Positions 1-12,433 are shown, numbered from the stretch's first letter. The stretch is DNA of 64,000 bases from Lobosporangium transversale (GCF_002105155.1 NW_019029041.1:172015-236014), one strand, 5' to 3'. A program made the numbers and translations. The notes: generated from the letters alone by a model not told the origin.

Positions 1-705
1 AGGAAATTATCACGCTCTTGGAGCCGGCTGCCAAGCTTACACACTGGGCAGGCACACATGATAACCCGACCATTTCGCAAATCTATTTGAGGGTCCACAC
101 CATGCTCCCGGCGCTTACAACATTCCGAACGGAAGAGACGAGAGAGTTATGGCAAAGCCTGGACGAACAGATCAAAAAATCGTGGCCTCTCGAGGACATT
201 CCAGATACCGTGCTAATTTCTATATTCCTGAACCCCGCTTGCGTAGCACTCGATATCTTAAAGGATACGATGCATGCTAGTGGGGAAAGTCTGTTTATAA
301 AAGCAAAAAAACTCTGCAGCGAAGCCTTTAAGATATTCAAAGAGAATAATACAGTGACAAAAAATCCATTGATTATCAGATACTCTACTTCTCTTCGAAT
401 TTTGCGGTAGAGCTCTACGCTTCACAGTACGCTCGCCGGACTACAATCACGATCGTTTTAAAGATAAGCCTAAGGACTATTGGAGGCCATATGGCATCGA
501 TGAAAATATCTCAGTTGGGGATCTTGCCCACTTCGTGCGCTCGTACCTCTGTATCCAGTCCACATCAACTGAGTCTGAGCGTTTGTTCAGTAAGGCAGGG
601 CTAGTCCTCTCTCCACTTAGGACCAACCTCAGTGATCGAAATGTGCGCAACATCATTTTTAGTCACAGCTTTGAGAAGATTCGGACTTTGTTAGACTTAC
701 AATGA
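1..705 (+). pseudogene. hAT-family transposase relic, 3' end, frameshifted
   Basis: The region is read in two frames. Positions 3-410 give a hAT-like segment (EIITLLEP near the start, then a helical stretch ending at a TAG at 408-410). Positions 373-705 continue in the +1 frame and end at TGA 703-705. The second part contains the conserved C-terminal dimerisation block of hAT transposases, read as STSTESERLFSKAGLVLSPL followed by RTNLSDRNVRNIIF. hAT enzymes cut and paste DNA, and the C-terminal block mediates dimerisation. The frame change between 373 and 410 means the reading frame is broken here. The N-terminal part, including the first catalytic Asp, lies outside the window. No terminal inverted repeat could be located after 705. 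Seen: the motif and the frame break. Inferred: an inactive copy. Confidence 0.85.
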
Positions 706-2267
706 AATAAATTAAGCGTTTTTATCTACACTGCGCGTCAACAGTGTTGTATTTTGTCCACTACTTGTGAAAGTAGTATAAAGTGATTGGCAATATTAAG
801 TTTTAATCGCTTTATTCTGAAAGATGCTTCTATATTTTGGACTCCATCAATGAAACTCGCTATATTTTAATGCTCAGACGGAGGCCCAGGCCGTTGTGAT
901 GACATAAGGACATCTTCCTTTGACTTTGCAGCTTTTTTTCTGATTACTCATCGCAATGTGGTAATTCTTCATCTATTAATTCTCGAAGCTAATATCTAGG
1001 ATCAACTAGAGGATTTACAAACCACTCATCAATTTCAAAGAATGTATTGATCAAGCAGATGTCGGGCGCGTTTCACCCCTTTTTTTTATGAGAGCGTTCT
1101 TGAGTTAGAAGACAAGTCAACTAATAGGACATTGGATAGGCCAGAGAGCAACTTTAACATGGCATTTTGTTTAAATTTTACTTTGGTATCCCGATGAGAA
1201 TATGCCGTATCGCCATGCCGGTTGAAGAAATAAATGATAAAAAACTTTTTCTCATACCATTTTTAATGACTTACACTTAACATCTGCCTCAAGAATAAAG
1301 TATATATTCCACGGAGTGACAACCATGGTGCCTGAGGGATAGAGACTTCAGCATTGCTAAGCCAGGGCAAGACTTCTTTTACTAAACCCAAAAAGAGTGG
1401 CAAGAGAAGAATCTAGTACAATCGTATCAGTGTTACTTGGCATCGCAGACGATGATTATTGGTCTTTAAGATCTTTGAGATATAGAGATATAGAAGCCTA
1501 GCTATGGAAGTAGAAGTTGGCTTTGACTATATATAGTCAACATTAGTAATAAAGAGAAAGTAGAGGCAGAGATGCCGAGCATTTGCTGAATTATTAAAGT
1601 ACATGGCCGCTTTGCGAGACAAAGTTAGTCTGTCAACTGTTCGTGGTATTAAGCGTGTCTTTAGGGATGATGCAGAAGGTTCTCTGAGAATTGAATGAGA
1701 ATGGTAATGGAAGTGCGAAAAGAGAAGAAGCCTGTTATGCATGCAGATGATTGTGGGTTTTTTATTCAAGGACAAGCCTGTGTGCTTTTCTGCTGTTTTC
1801 AGAACAGGTTCGTGCTGTTTCAGAAAAGGTTTGTGCTGTTTCAGAACAGGTTCGCGCTGTTTGGGCAATCAGCTTGTGCTGTATGAGCGACAAGTTTGTG
1901 CTTGTTTTCTTCCAGCACGTGCTGGAAATCGGAACATCACGCCCTTTCTCTTCAGGCTCAGATCTCTGCGTGGATGCAAGGCAATGCTGCATACCATGTG
2001 GCGGCATTCCTTAATTCCCATCATCACTTCCCTTTAATTTAATGCCAGAAGGGACTGATGATTGTGAACGTCCTAGACCTTCCATGGAGCGGATTCATAT
2101 GGGGACCCTTTGGCAAAGGACGTCAGTGAATCTAGGTCTCCAGCTATTCTTCCTTATATTAATCTAATTAGAGAATTGATAAATTGAGAATCACTAACAC
2201 ATATTTAGCTGTCAGTGTTTTACTTCATCTATCAACCTGAAAATAGCAGCTTTCTTTAAAAGATACA
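706..2267. other. intergenic, gene-poor, AT-rich
   Basis: No convincing coding sequence is visible. The stretch lies between the hAT relic and a small gene, and holds only short chance frames and the 21-bp tandem repeat at 1800-1862. It may include decayed transposon flank, but no terminal repeat was recognised. Confidence 0.6.
1800..1862. repeat. 3 x 21-bp tandem repeat
   Basis: Three consecutive 21-bp units at 1800-1820, 1821-1841 and 1842-1862 share the core CAGAACAGGTT-GTGCTGTTT with one to three substitutions each. The unit length is a multiple of three, so the reverse strand reads as a repeated KQHEPVL-like heptapeptide. That reading has no other support as a protein. Confidence 0.85.
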
Positions 2268-2729
2268 ATGACAACAAATCCTCCTAAGGACACTGACGGT
2301 ATAATACCCTGGACTTCGTTTCTTGGACATGTACCTGGTGCAGACTACTTCAAACAGTTGAAGCGACCTCATGAAATCAGATATCTGGATTATCTAAAGT
2401 TTTGCAATGTGCATTCTGAAGACATGCGTAAATATGATTCACATTGGAGGAACGTGATCTTGCGAGCGCTGCAGAATAGTGGATGTGCTATACTTGAGCA
2501 GGAATACTCCAGGCTAGATAAGGAATGGAAGAAAGATGTGTCAGAACGGGAACAATTCTGGAGAGAATTAAGAATCAATGAGATAGAGCAGGATGATGCT
2601 CGGTTCAATAAGGAACTTATGGACAGTGTTAAGCGTAATGCTGTTGACCAACTTAATATGACATACAAGGATTTTACTTGGAAACTTGATGCTGAGTTTG
2701 GTATGCATTCTGCTTATGTTTATAGGTGA
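2268..2729 (+). CDS. hypothetical protein, about 153 aa
   Basis: An open frame of 153 codons starts at an ATG in a plausible context. The product is charged and helical: a central stretch around residues 80-135 is rich in Glu, Arg, Asp and Lys and could form a coiled coil, and an N-terminal HVPGADYF motif is visible. I do not recognise the family. The 3' end is uncertain. A GT at 2717 or 2726 and an AG at 2789-2790 could splice to a short second exon (PEVEIVVFLQWY...) ending near 2850; only the GT at 2717 keeps that frame. The gene sits in a transposon-littered segment, so it could be lineage-specific or transposon-derived. No membrane segment or signal peptide is seen. Confidence 0.4.
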   Translation: MTTNPPKDTDGIIPWTSFLGHVPGADYFKQLKRPHEIRYLDYLKFCNVHSEDMRKYDSHWRNVILRALQNSGCAILEQEYSRLDKEWKKDVSEREQFWRELRINEIEQDDARFNKELMDSVKRNAVDQLNMTYKDFTWKLDAEFGMHSAYVYR

Positions 2730-3487
2730 TACAATACAGTAATGTTGACTTATAATGTGATAAGCTAATAGCAATTCCTTTAACACGCAGCCCGAAGTAG
2801 AGATCGTCGTCTTTCTGCAATGGTATATCCAACTTATTGAGAAGATCTGAGTCATCGTAAAAAACATAATTGCTGCAAGAGTAAGGACGATAATGACGTC
2901 TCTTTTACTGAAGAAATGGCTTCTCAGTTTGTTTTCTTGGATTCCATGTAGAGTCTTTTACTCCATATGGAAGAAGGTGCGAAAATTGGTATGAGCAGAG
3001 AAGCCAGGTACAAGAATATACGCCAGATGAGGACGTTTATCAAGAGATCTTTAATGAAGAGAAGACTGCGGAGGATTTTAATGATATTATATATTTACCT
3101 GTTTATCTAATTGTTAGTGAATAGCTCTATAGGTTCTGAATATATCGAGATAGACCAAATAACACAAAGAGCGCAAACAAAAAAACAAAAAAAAGTCAGG
3201 ACCCGAGTTACTCGTTTATGATACACAATGCAGCACGCTTATGATTGATGGATGGAATATGGGAATGAGGAGAGAAGTTGCTGCGCCTGTTGTTAACGTT
3301 AAAAGTTTAGTAACAATCTATAATGAATCATGAATTAAACATGTCAGCCATGTGGCCTGTGAATCAAAGGAGATTTTTAATCCGGGTTTATCTCTCCTTG
3401 ATCATAATCATGAGTATGAGAATGAGCATGGCAGTACACATTATATACATGTATGATATTGATATTATGTATGTATTCAATTATAAA

Positions 3488-3507
3488 TGTGTGTGTGTGT
3501 GTGTGTG
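3488..3507. repeat. (TG)10 microsatellite
   Basis: About ten uninterrupted TG dinucleotides, followed by a short G run. Confidence 0.9.
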
Positions 3508-3940
3508 GGGAAAAGTTTCTTTTGTGTAAAAGAAACATGAGGGACAAACAAAAAAAGGCATGCTTCAACTTTAATGCCACATGGCAAAGGGCACTGATAT
3601 AAACATATCATATCCAGTGGCATGTTCGGTTCCTAGCCCCAAACGATGTTGACAATGGACTCAATCAAAGCCTGAAAGCATACAAAATGGCTACAGTGTT
3701 TGGTTTGTGCAGTGCAGTTGACACGTGCAGGTGAACCAGATGAATGTGAGAAAAAAGAGTGCCCCGTGCACCCAAGAGAATTATTTCATTTCATTATTTC
3801 ATTACATTTCAACACAGTAGGGCGTTTGGATAGGCAAGTGATGTGGAAAGATAAACCCGCATACTGATAGTCTAATTTCTTTTTTTGTTTCTTTTCACTT
3901 TTCTCTCTCTTTCTCTTTTACACACATTCATTCGTTTATT

Positions 3941-3964
3941 CATTCATTCATTCATTCATTCATT
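3941..3964. repeat. (CATT)6 microsatellite
   Basis: Six clean CATT units are preceded by imperfect copies back to about 3925. The repeat lies about 70 bp upstream of the start codon at 4035, inside the likely promoter or leader. Confidence 0.9.
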
Positions 3965-4034
3965 CTTGGTTTATTCACATCCCCTTCCGTTGTACATTGC
4001 ACTCTGATTCAATAGCTCTCAATTTTCCTCCACA

Positions 4035-5010
4035 ATGACACAACAACTTGACCAAAGAGGCCCAATCTCGGTTCGCCCAATGGAGGATGTACCATCCACC
4101 TTTATATACGCTGGGGGCTCTACCAATAAACCAAGCTCTGGAGCACCAACAGCAGCAGGAGCAGGAGCAGAGAAAGGAGGAAGAAAAGAGACAGATGCAA
4201 GCGTTGGCACCGAGGGTAGGGATGCAGCTGATCGCTGGCCATCATTAGTGAATATCCGCCAAGTGATCACAGCTCTTGTCCTCGAGACTATTTCCACTAC
4301 GCGTCCCCTTCGTGACAAGTAAGTGATAACGATAGTGATAATGCAAGCATGATATTGAACTCCATTCCATTTATCTGACAAAACAAGAATACCCTACTAA
4401 CCCGGCTCATATATCCCACCCACATATCTTTTCTTTTTGCTAAAAAAAAAAAAAAAAAAAAAAAAGAATAAACGCCGTTGCACACCGCTCTTGGCAAGCT
4501 TATCTTCGCTATGCGGAGATGTATCCACTACTAACGGTAATTCCCAACTGCGTGTATACATTAATATGAATACAGGATATAGGAAACAACTGATCTACAT
4601 GGCTCATTATTTGATCTTTTTTCTTTTTTTCCTTTCTTTCTTAGGCACTTCTATCCGCGATCATTTTATTCTCTGCGGGCCCTATCCTAGTTTTCGCTTG
4701 TGTCACAGGCGCGTCCTTGGGTTTCCTGGCCGGCATAGCAGCTGTTATCGTCATCATTATCCAATCCATCGTAGTTACAATCGCTGGAGCTATCTTGCTT
4801 TTTGTCCTTGGAACAATCGTCGTCCTGACAGTCTTTATGTTCCTCTGTCTTGTGGCTGGATACATGGCTTTTAAGGGCCTAAGAGAGCTCGCTCTCATTG
4901 TCCATGGACAACGTCAACAGTACCAAAACCTGCAGCGACATCAGCAACCACAACACATCAATCGTAGTAAATCAGATTCATCGGATGGCTCCACTGTCCA
5001 TGAGTATTGA
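4035..5010 (+). CDS. promethin/LDAF1-like lipid-droplet membrane protein
   Basis: Three exons are proposed: 4035-4318, 4467-4536 and 4645-5010, giving 239 aa. The first ~70 residues are hydrophilic. A basic amphipathic stretch (INAVAHRSWQAYLRYAEMYP) leads into one long hydrophobic domain of three to four segments (ALLSAIILFSAGPILVFACV, ...GFLAGIAAVIVIIIQSIVV, ...VVLTVFMFLCLVAGYMAF), and a polar Gln/Ser tail follows. A short amphipathic lead-in, a Pro and then a Gly-rich hydrophobic hairpin is the layout of promethin/LDAF1 and oleosin-like proteins, which embed in the ER and lipid droplets. The exon 2 acceptor directly follows a run of 24 A (4442-4465). A weaker alternative uses the AG at 4497-4498 with a donor at 4521. 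The exon 3 frame is fixed by the hydrophobic domain. The gene converges on the arrestin-like gene with 185 bp between stops. Confidence 0.6.
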
Positions 5011-5195
5011 ACGCTTGAACTTTTTGTGATCGTCTATCAGTGCAACAACAATAGCAGGCTTTTTTTTTTTTTTTTTTTTTTTTTTTTTCTTTCCTTGTCC
5101 ACAATAAATAGTATGGAAATATACATACAAATATATAAAAAAAAAGGCTTTTGCTACCTGTCAGATTCATTCTTCTGCAAGATTCTATTCTGCTA

Positions 5196-8100
5196 CTATC
5201 GAACCTTACTCAAAGTCTCCTCCAGCTCCCCTCCAAAGGCAGCGCCCGCAGTGCGTCTGCTTAGTTGCGAACATATTGTATATTCACTCGATACATGATC
5301 TTCCTGTGCGTCCACTACTACATATCCTCGTTCTTCTTCTTCATCGGGCTCTTCCTCGTCCTCAGTCTCCCTACCTTCTTCCTCTACAACTTCATCATCT
5401 TGAAGATCGTCCTCACTTTCAATAAGCGCCTTGGCCTTCATAGATTTCCGGCTTTTGGCGAAACGACATAAAACATCTATGGCAGCCGCGCTACCGATAG
5501 CGGTGGTGGTTGAGGAACCAGAGGATGATACACGCTTAGATGAGGTCAAGGGCTGTGGATATTGGGCTTTATAGCGCGTCTGTAAATGTAGTTGTGGAAC
5601 AGTTCTTGACATTACTACAGACGTGTCATCATATCCTTCTTGATCTCTTTGATATCTCTGGCCTGATAAGGTGGAACATGACATCATAGAGGATGGTGGA
5701 GGAATATCATCAAGCCTACTTGATTGGCCTGATATGTCTGATCCTACAGTAGCCGCAACACTGTCCAAACTACAGCTGCTTGCCAGTGGATCCATATTTA
5801 CTCCGCGCGAAAAGTCAGTGACAACATCGGTTGTGGTCTCCATGTGTCTGGCCGCCTCTTCATTTTCAGACAAGGACCCGCTATGATGCAGTCCGTTTCC
5901 ACTGGTAAGTACGTTCGTACCGTCAGTAACCTTATGGACGCTAACCTCTTTCCCATGTTCGTCTGCCTGGATCACTACTGTAACGGGCACCCGGACCACA
6001 TAATCCTTAAGTTTCTTAATTATGACACGACTTGCTTGCTGTTGTTGCTGTTGCGACTGATGTTGATGAGCTCCCGCCAAGCCAGATCCGGATGTCTTCT
6101 TCTTGATAGTCGCCATCAACCCGCCTCCACTGCCCTCTCCGCTTGATTTGAACTGTATTACACTTGTGGTCGAATCCACACCACTACTTCCTTCGCTAAT
6201 AACACTAGCCGCTTGCCGGCCAGGCTTCAGCATCGACCCAGCAGCACCATGGCCTGTCCCTTCGCTTCTACTACTCTTGAGTGTCCCGAGAGATGTTTTC
6301 GAACCACGCCTTTTAGAAAAGTCAAACATCGCTCCAATTCTGGATGGGCTTGGAGGGTCGAATCCATGTGGGCCATTCACTTTGTCTATAGCGTCCATGA
6401 AGCCGGTTTCCACCTCAATGACTTTAAGCCCGCTGCTGCCACCAAAGTTTATAGGCGAAGGTAATCCTGGCCCTGAGGCGGTCCTTGGCATTACAGTCAA
6501 TGGAGGAAGCCCTAATGGTATATGTTCCGCTTTAGCTCGGCTCTGGCGTGCAGGTGAGTTACAAGTTAAGGAGAGCATACTTGTGTCTTGATTGTTCGCG
6601 GGCAAAGTCAGATTATTGGTAGGTATTGACAAAGGGCTCAAGGGGGATGAGGTTTGTTGGGGATGAGCAACAGCAGCAGTACCATTGAATATGCTGTTGC
6701 TGTTATGGCGCAATGCATGTGTGACAATAGAGAGGTCGCCGCGTCCGTAGCTAGTTGTAGCACCCCATCGATCCCGTGCCTGTTGTAGGATCTGCTGTCC
6801 CTGTCTAATCTCTGCCTCAAACCCATTGCTTTCATGGTCGTCCTCTTCATCCTCATCCTCTTGCTCATATTCTCCTTCAAACTCATGTACGTCTATTGAT
6901 AATCGAAATGTGAGGTAGTGTTTGACTTCAATCCTTACTTTGACAGGTGTACCGCTGTTTGCCGGGCCAATATAGTTCATTGTGCTGCTGCTGCCGCCGC
7001 CGCCAGCTGTTCTATTCCTATAATCGTTTCCGGGTTGTGATCCAGTTATGTCATTTGTGCTTGACTGAGAAGGATAATCTGTCTCGGATCCCAACCCTGA
7101 AGAATCCATGGTTTGAAAGTAATTCCTCTTCATCGCATGATCATTATAGCCTCTGCTAGCAGAGACCTCTGATGATGGCCAAATAAATGTCTGGCGAAGT
7201 TTGGGGCAGTTTAGAGGGACAGGGATCAGCAATGTAAATGATTTATCATTTGAAGACTCTTGTCGTTGCTGCTGTTGCTGTCCTCCGACGCAGTCCCCCG
7301 GCGGCGAATGTGATGGCCGAAGAGGGGGAGAAGCTATTATGGGCCTGGCTGAGATTCTTTGTCCACTCTTCAAGCCAGATGGCAATGCTTCTGCAGCGTT
7401 ACTATCTGTCCCGCCTTGTAACTGCAAAAGATGATCTTTCGGTGATGTAATGGTAGGATCCAAAAGAACATTAGCACCCTGTTCTGCGTGCTGCTCCTGT
7501 GCTTGTTGCTGTGCAGCTGCTGCGCCTGCTGTTGCCATTGCAGTAATACCACCACCAGTACGATGTCGCTCTTTGTCGTCCTCTTTGTCCGAATATGTAA
7601 ACACGGGGCCTAGCAGGTCTCGGACGGTGCGAGATGGGGCGCAATCCGCTGGGATCCTAATATATTTGAAGAAAAAAACCATTAGGCATGGGAATCAATG
7701 ACACACTGGCGCTCAAGTTCTTGCTTTTACTGCTTTTTTCTTTTTTTCTTTTCTTTTCTTTTCTAGTCTTTTTTTTTTTTTTTGTTTTCCTTTTTTACCT
7801 GCAGGTTTCCTTTTGCCAAAATTCACATATGACCTTGCGTACGCGGATATCTCGCCTCCATTCCTTACTCTGTTGCTCTGTCTTTCGCGACAATGACGAA
7901 CTTTGGGCATCTATACCTTTGTTTGTATTATTTGAAAAGATTGAAGCATCACCTGCTAGTGTATCTGCTCCTGGTGGAAACTTTGTTACGCCAGTATCGA
8001 TATGCGTGCTTTCGTAACGCCTCTTGAGAATATCGTCATTGTTAATGTCCTGCTTTGAGACCTTACGGACTGTAAGCGCCACCTGGAAATTGGCAGGGTG

Positions 8101-11100
8101 CCGATGACTGGACGGCTGCTGTTGTTGCTGTTGTTGCTGTTGCTGCTGCTGCTGTTGTTGAGGCTGCTGGGACAAAACATTGAGGTTTATTTTGCTAACA
8201 AGCCCCCCTAGGGAACCTACTCCTCCTCCTATCCCAGCCTGGCCTTCTTTGTCTTTACCCTTCATCAATATTAGCCCTCCTGTCTTTGGGCAGGGCACCA
8301 AGCGCGATGAATATCCATACCCAGGAATGGAAATGATGGATGGGACCTGGATTTGGACCTGGATTTTAGCACCCGGGATGAAGGCCTTGAGCCGACGCGT
8401 GCTCGGAAGCGTTGGAAGGGACATGGATGGAGTAGACAAGGAATATAAGCTATTAGACGGCGCGCCGAGCTGTGGGCGATTGAAATACAGCTTGAGAGTC
8501 TTACGAATCAGGAATGGAATAGGAGCAATGGGAGACGAGGGCGATTGGTTCGTAATAGTGTCACTATTACGATTCCTCTGTGAGGTTTTTGGAGATGCAG
8601 CTGCGGTAGTAACCTGGCGGCCATCATCCTGGTTAGACTTTCTACTCGGACTTACAGTCTCATCGGAGGGCGTAGAATCTGACTTGAACATCCCCTCATT
8701 TCTGTTCATTACTTTCACGCTCTTAGATTTCGTCAAACTGTTCCTAACGTACTTTTCATGTTCTGATTCCAAATTGAAGTCTCCTGCGGTTGCAAGTTGG
8801 GGCATCTTGGTCTTGCTTCCAATACGTAGCTTTTCAAAAGCTAGAGTAATCGACTTGTTTGTCGAAACTAGATGATAGGTAGGCCCGCCATAATAGAGAC
8901 AAGGCAATCAGCATTCTACACGAAAACAATATATATATAAAGACATACTAAGCAACCTGTCAAGTTCTTTTTTTTTTTTTCTTTTTCTTTTTTACCTCCT
9001 AAGCCTTTTAATAGCTTTCTCGACCCTGAAGGCGCGACACCTGATGCCCTCTTCAGGCTGATACCACGACTGGGAACTTTCTTGCCAGTTGGATATGGGT
9101 ATTCGAGACCATTCTTGCGTATTATTGGTGCTAACGGCGATGATGATCCTTTTAGCCCGCCCGGCATCAATACTCGCCCTTCATTATCCACCTTATCCCA
9201 GCGGAACAAGCATTTAGCCTCAAGCTCATACCATACAAAGCCCATACTTCCTTCGAAACTTTCGGCTCGAACGTCGTTCTTGCTAATAGGCAAGAGCCAT
9301 TCCCATCGCCATTCATCCATAGGCGTTGTTTCTGACCTTATTGATGTCTTTGTCTTTGTTGCTGTGAACGCTGTAGCTGCTGCTTCTGCGGTTGAATGGT
9401 CACTATCCGGCTTTTCCTCAGGCGAGTATTCTTTGAGCACTCCACCAGGGCTTTCAATTACTCCTGCCTCATCAACTTGTTTATCCTGGAATTGAAGCAC
9501 TAATTTTTTTTCCCATAACGTCTTGGCCCAATGCTGTTTCTCGATCTCAAATGTGACCAAATCTTGTTTTGCCCAAGAGATAGATTCTTTGAGTCGAAAA
9601 TGGAGTGTCAGCGACACAAAGTGAAATTTTAGTCCTGGAAGCCGCGGAATATATAATACTAGCCGTCCTGAGCTCACCGGCCGTTCAGTAGATAGTTCAA
9701 TCGAATGCGGCTGGAACGAGATGCGAGGCGTAGCTCGGCTGCTGCTTTGATGTTGTAGGTGCTTCTGTTGACACTGCTGATGTTTTGTTTTCAGAAAGGA
9801 ACGCTTTTGAGAATAGCGTTCTGTAACGCTGGAGAGGGTTTCAAGGATACTTTTCTCGCTTGCTTTTGAGTCATTTCTCTCCCTCTTACCCCTCTTGGTG
9901 CTATCATTGCCATTACTGCTACCAGTGATGCTGCTACTGTTAATCTTTTTCGAATGATCACGAAGGAAGCTGCCAAAACCTCCTCTTTTTAAAAATGAAT
10001 TACCACCATTGCTGACACTCAATGCAGGTACTAAAGTCCCATTCCGTTGACTCATTTCCTCCAGCTGTCGCGGAGTTAGTAACGACTGGCGACGAGGCCT
10101 TTCCTTAAAGCTAGTAGTAATGGGTTGAGGGTAAGGTGGCGTTGCTGAGGAGGCTGTGATGGTAGCCTTGGCGATAACAGCGCTTGCCTGCAGGCCATTT
10201 AGACTATTTGATGCAGGATTAGACTCTTGGGAGGTCTTACCGTTGTCCAGTGGGTCCCATGATAATGATGTGGATGGTTTTTTGCCAGCCTCATCACCGA
10301 TATGTGTTATTCCATCCTCTAGTTTTTGTGCCTCTCGATCGCTTCCTTGCTGCACCATGGATGCCTCTAGGCTCCAAGCTATGTCGCTGGGCTCATACAC
10401 AGTTGGCTCCCCAGACTTAAACGGCTGTTGAGGGTCAGCAATGGATTGAGAAAGAGGTGCCACTGGTGTACAAAGGATTGATGGCAAGCTACATGAATGC
10501 CTTAGACGCTTGTGTTGGCTCTGCGGGAGCTGATCCATAGACTGCTGTTTGGGGCTCATTTGCTGGTCATGATGCTGATACGGGTGCTGAATTGGTAACT
10601 TTGGGTGAAACTGGGAATATGGACGCTGTTTTGGCCGATGGTCATGGTTGCTCAGCATGGCTGGAGGGAAGATGGGTGACATCGATGCGGCGGAAGAAGG
10701 CGACGATGGTACAGAGGAAGTTGAAATGGAGTCTGAGATCCCTCCTGCTGCTATTGCTGCTGCTGTTGTTGCTGTTGCTGTTATCACAGCACTATGTCCA
10801 AGTCGGTCGGCAAGCTCGCTCCATCCAGGAGTAAATTTTATGTATTGGTGGCCCTGATGGCTTTGGTGGATGTTACTGTTGCTTGGCTCCATAGCCTCGT
10901 TCCGATCGACAATGACTACTGCTTTTTGAAGCACTCCTTCATGACAACTCTTAAATTTTGTAGAGACCAAGTCTCTGCTCACAGCGTCGTTTTCTTTCTT
11001 GTTTCTTTGCGTGCTACTCAGCTTAAAAAGCCGACGATGTGCACTTTCAAGGACAATAGCTTTTCCATACTCTCCTCCATCTCTATCATTATTGCCATTG

Positions 11101-12065
11101 TCATGGGACTTGTAGTCGTTGATTAGATTTTGTGGTACTCTTACCGCGTCTCTGGCGGGCTCAACTTTGAGATGGTAACCATTGTTGTGGTTACAGTTGT
11201 GGCCGTTGCGCTCGGACTTGTTTTCGCAAAAATGAGCCTGGTCTTTTTTTACCTCTTGCTCAATGTTCACGCAGTTCTCTGTTGGGTAAAAAGCCTCTTC
11301 TGATGGACTCTGCGCCCATTTCAGGTGGCATTTTTGGCTAGATTGTTGCAGATTATAAGAGGATAGAGGAATCGCCGTTTGGGATGCAGGCACTTCGGCA
11401 TTAGTATCTGGATGTGGTGAGCAAGCCCGAGAAGACGTGGCAGAGTCAGGCAATGGTATCGATATCGCCAATTGGGATTTAGCCAGAGTGCTATGGCCTC
11501 GTTGGTACTCTTGATTGGCATTAAGGTACGAGCTTGATACAGGCTTTGGAGAGGCTGGACTTGAGGGCAATGGCAATTCAGATAATAGAACTGATGTTGC
11601 CTGCTGAATCATTGATGCCAGGGAGCTACTCTCATCTTCTTGGTAATAATCCAGGCTAGGTTTTGAAGAACCTGGATGTGAAGGTATTGGGGATCCAGGC
11701 GATGGGTGCTGAAGTGTACTAATCAGATTGATATTTTCTTTACAATCTTGTCCGACCTCCTTATGCCTGTGCGTTTGCTCCAAGTTCATCTGGTATTCAG
11801 ATGTGTTTGGTATCTGAGGAACTGCGGTGGAAGTTAGATCGCCATGCAATAAAATGTTTTGATTCTGCATAGTATTTGGCATAAGCAATCCTTCGAATAG
11901 ACCCCTGACGCTCAGGCTTTCAACAGTTTGTTCTACGCCCATATCACTCTCGTGTACATTTTCTTCATACTTGAGTTTAGACCCTTGTCTATAACCCAGC
12001 TTCCCCTCGGCTGTCTCGCTAACGACAGTAAAGTCGACTTTGGATGCAATCTTCTCACTGGCCAT
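5196..12065 (-). CDS. giant arrestin-fold (ART/ARRDC-like) protein
   Basis: Three exons on the minus strand are phase-consistent: 12065-8996, 8867-7799 and 7656-5196, giving about 2,199 aa. The introns are 128 and 142 nt. The first ~775 residues are low-complexity Ser/Gln/Pro/His. An arrestin-N-like beta block follows at about 780-960 (GRLVLYIPRLPGLKFHFVSL, then WEWLLPISKND and FVWYELEAKCLFRW). Arrestin-C-like strands are scattered through about 1150-1950 (GAKIQVQIQVPSIISIPG, VRKVICEFWQKE, VRIEVKHYLTFRL, LKDYVVRVPVTVVI), separated by long inserts including a poly-Gln tract at about 8110-8165. Alpha-arrestins are usually 400-1,000 aa and link cargo membrane proteins to ubiquitin ligases. The size and the disordered insertions are unusual. 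No PPxY motif was noticed in the parts I checked. The family assignment is moderate; the gene model is good. Confidence 0.7.
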
Positions 12066-12111
12066 GGCTAATCAACTGCTCGATCGAGAAAGTAAGATAG
12101 GTGGTTTTGCC

Positions 12112-12149
<38 letters not shown>

Positions 12150-12153
12150 AAAT
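12112..12153. repeat. T18A24 homopolymer palindrome
   Basis: Eighteen T are followed at once by 24 A, a perfect inverted repeat with no spacer. It lies about 50 bp upstream of the arrestin-like start codon, where it could act as a rigid, nucleosome-excluding tract. Confidence 0.9.
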
Positions 12154-12433
12154 AGGATCTTGAGGCCAATTAATGTTTATTATATAATTCAATAAAAAAA
12201 AAGGGGGGAGGGAGGAGAGTCTGCTCTCGGTTGTGTTACCTTTGAACTTCTTAATCGAAATTTTATCGCTGAAAATTCATACTTTTTTATTCTTTTTCAA
12301 GAATTAAGAATGAGCGCGAATAAACGTGTAGATGTATAATAGAGGAGCGTTACGGATAGGCGATAGAGTGTTGGGAGAGGGGGGGGGGGATAGATAGGGA
12401 TGAGTTGAAGATATGAAGATTATTTCCACAAAG

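Larger units (their letters stand above)
2730..4034. other. intergenic with microsatellites
   Basis: No supported gene. It holds a possible short 3' exon of the preceding gene, a (TG)n run at 3488-3507, a (CATT)n run at 3941-3964 and the presumed promoter and leader of the gene starting at 4035. Confidence 0.6.

Noticed and set aside
1527-1868. Minus-strand frame with KQHEPVL heptad repeats
   Set aside because: Explained by the 21-bp tandem repeat; no other support for a protein.
4437-4874. 145-codon + frame over the promethin-like exons
   Set aside because: It runs through the A run and reads the membrane domain in the wrong frame; the hydrophobic frame is one base off.
6103-6591. Plus-strand frames of 70-230 codons opposite the arrestin-like gene (also 8180-8875 and 9082-9495)
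   Set aside because: Antisense shadows of a well-supported spliced gene.
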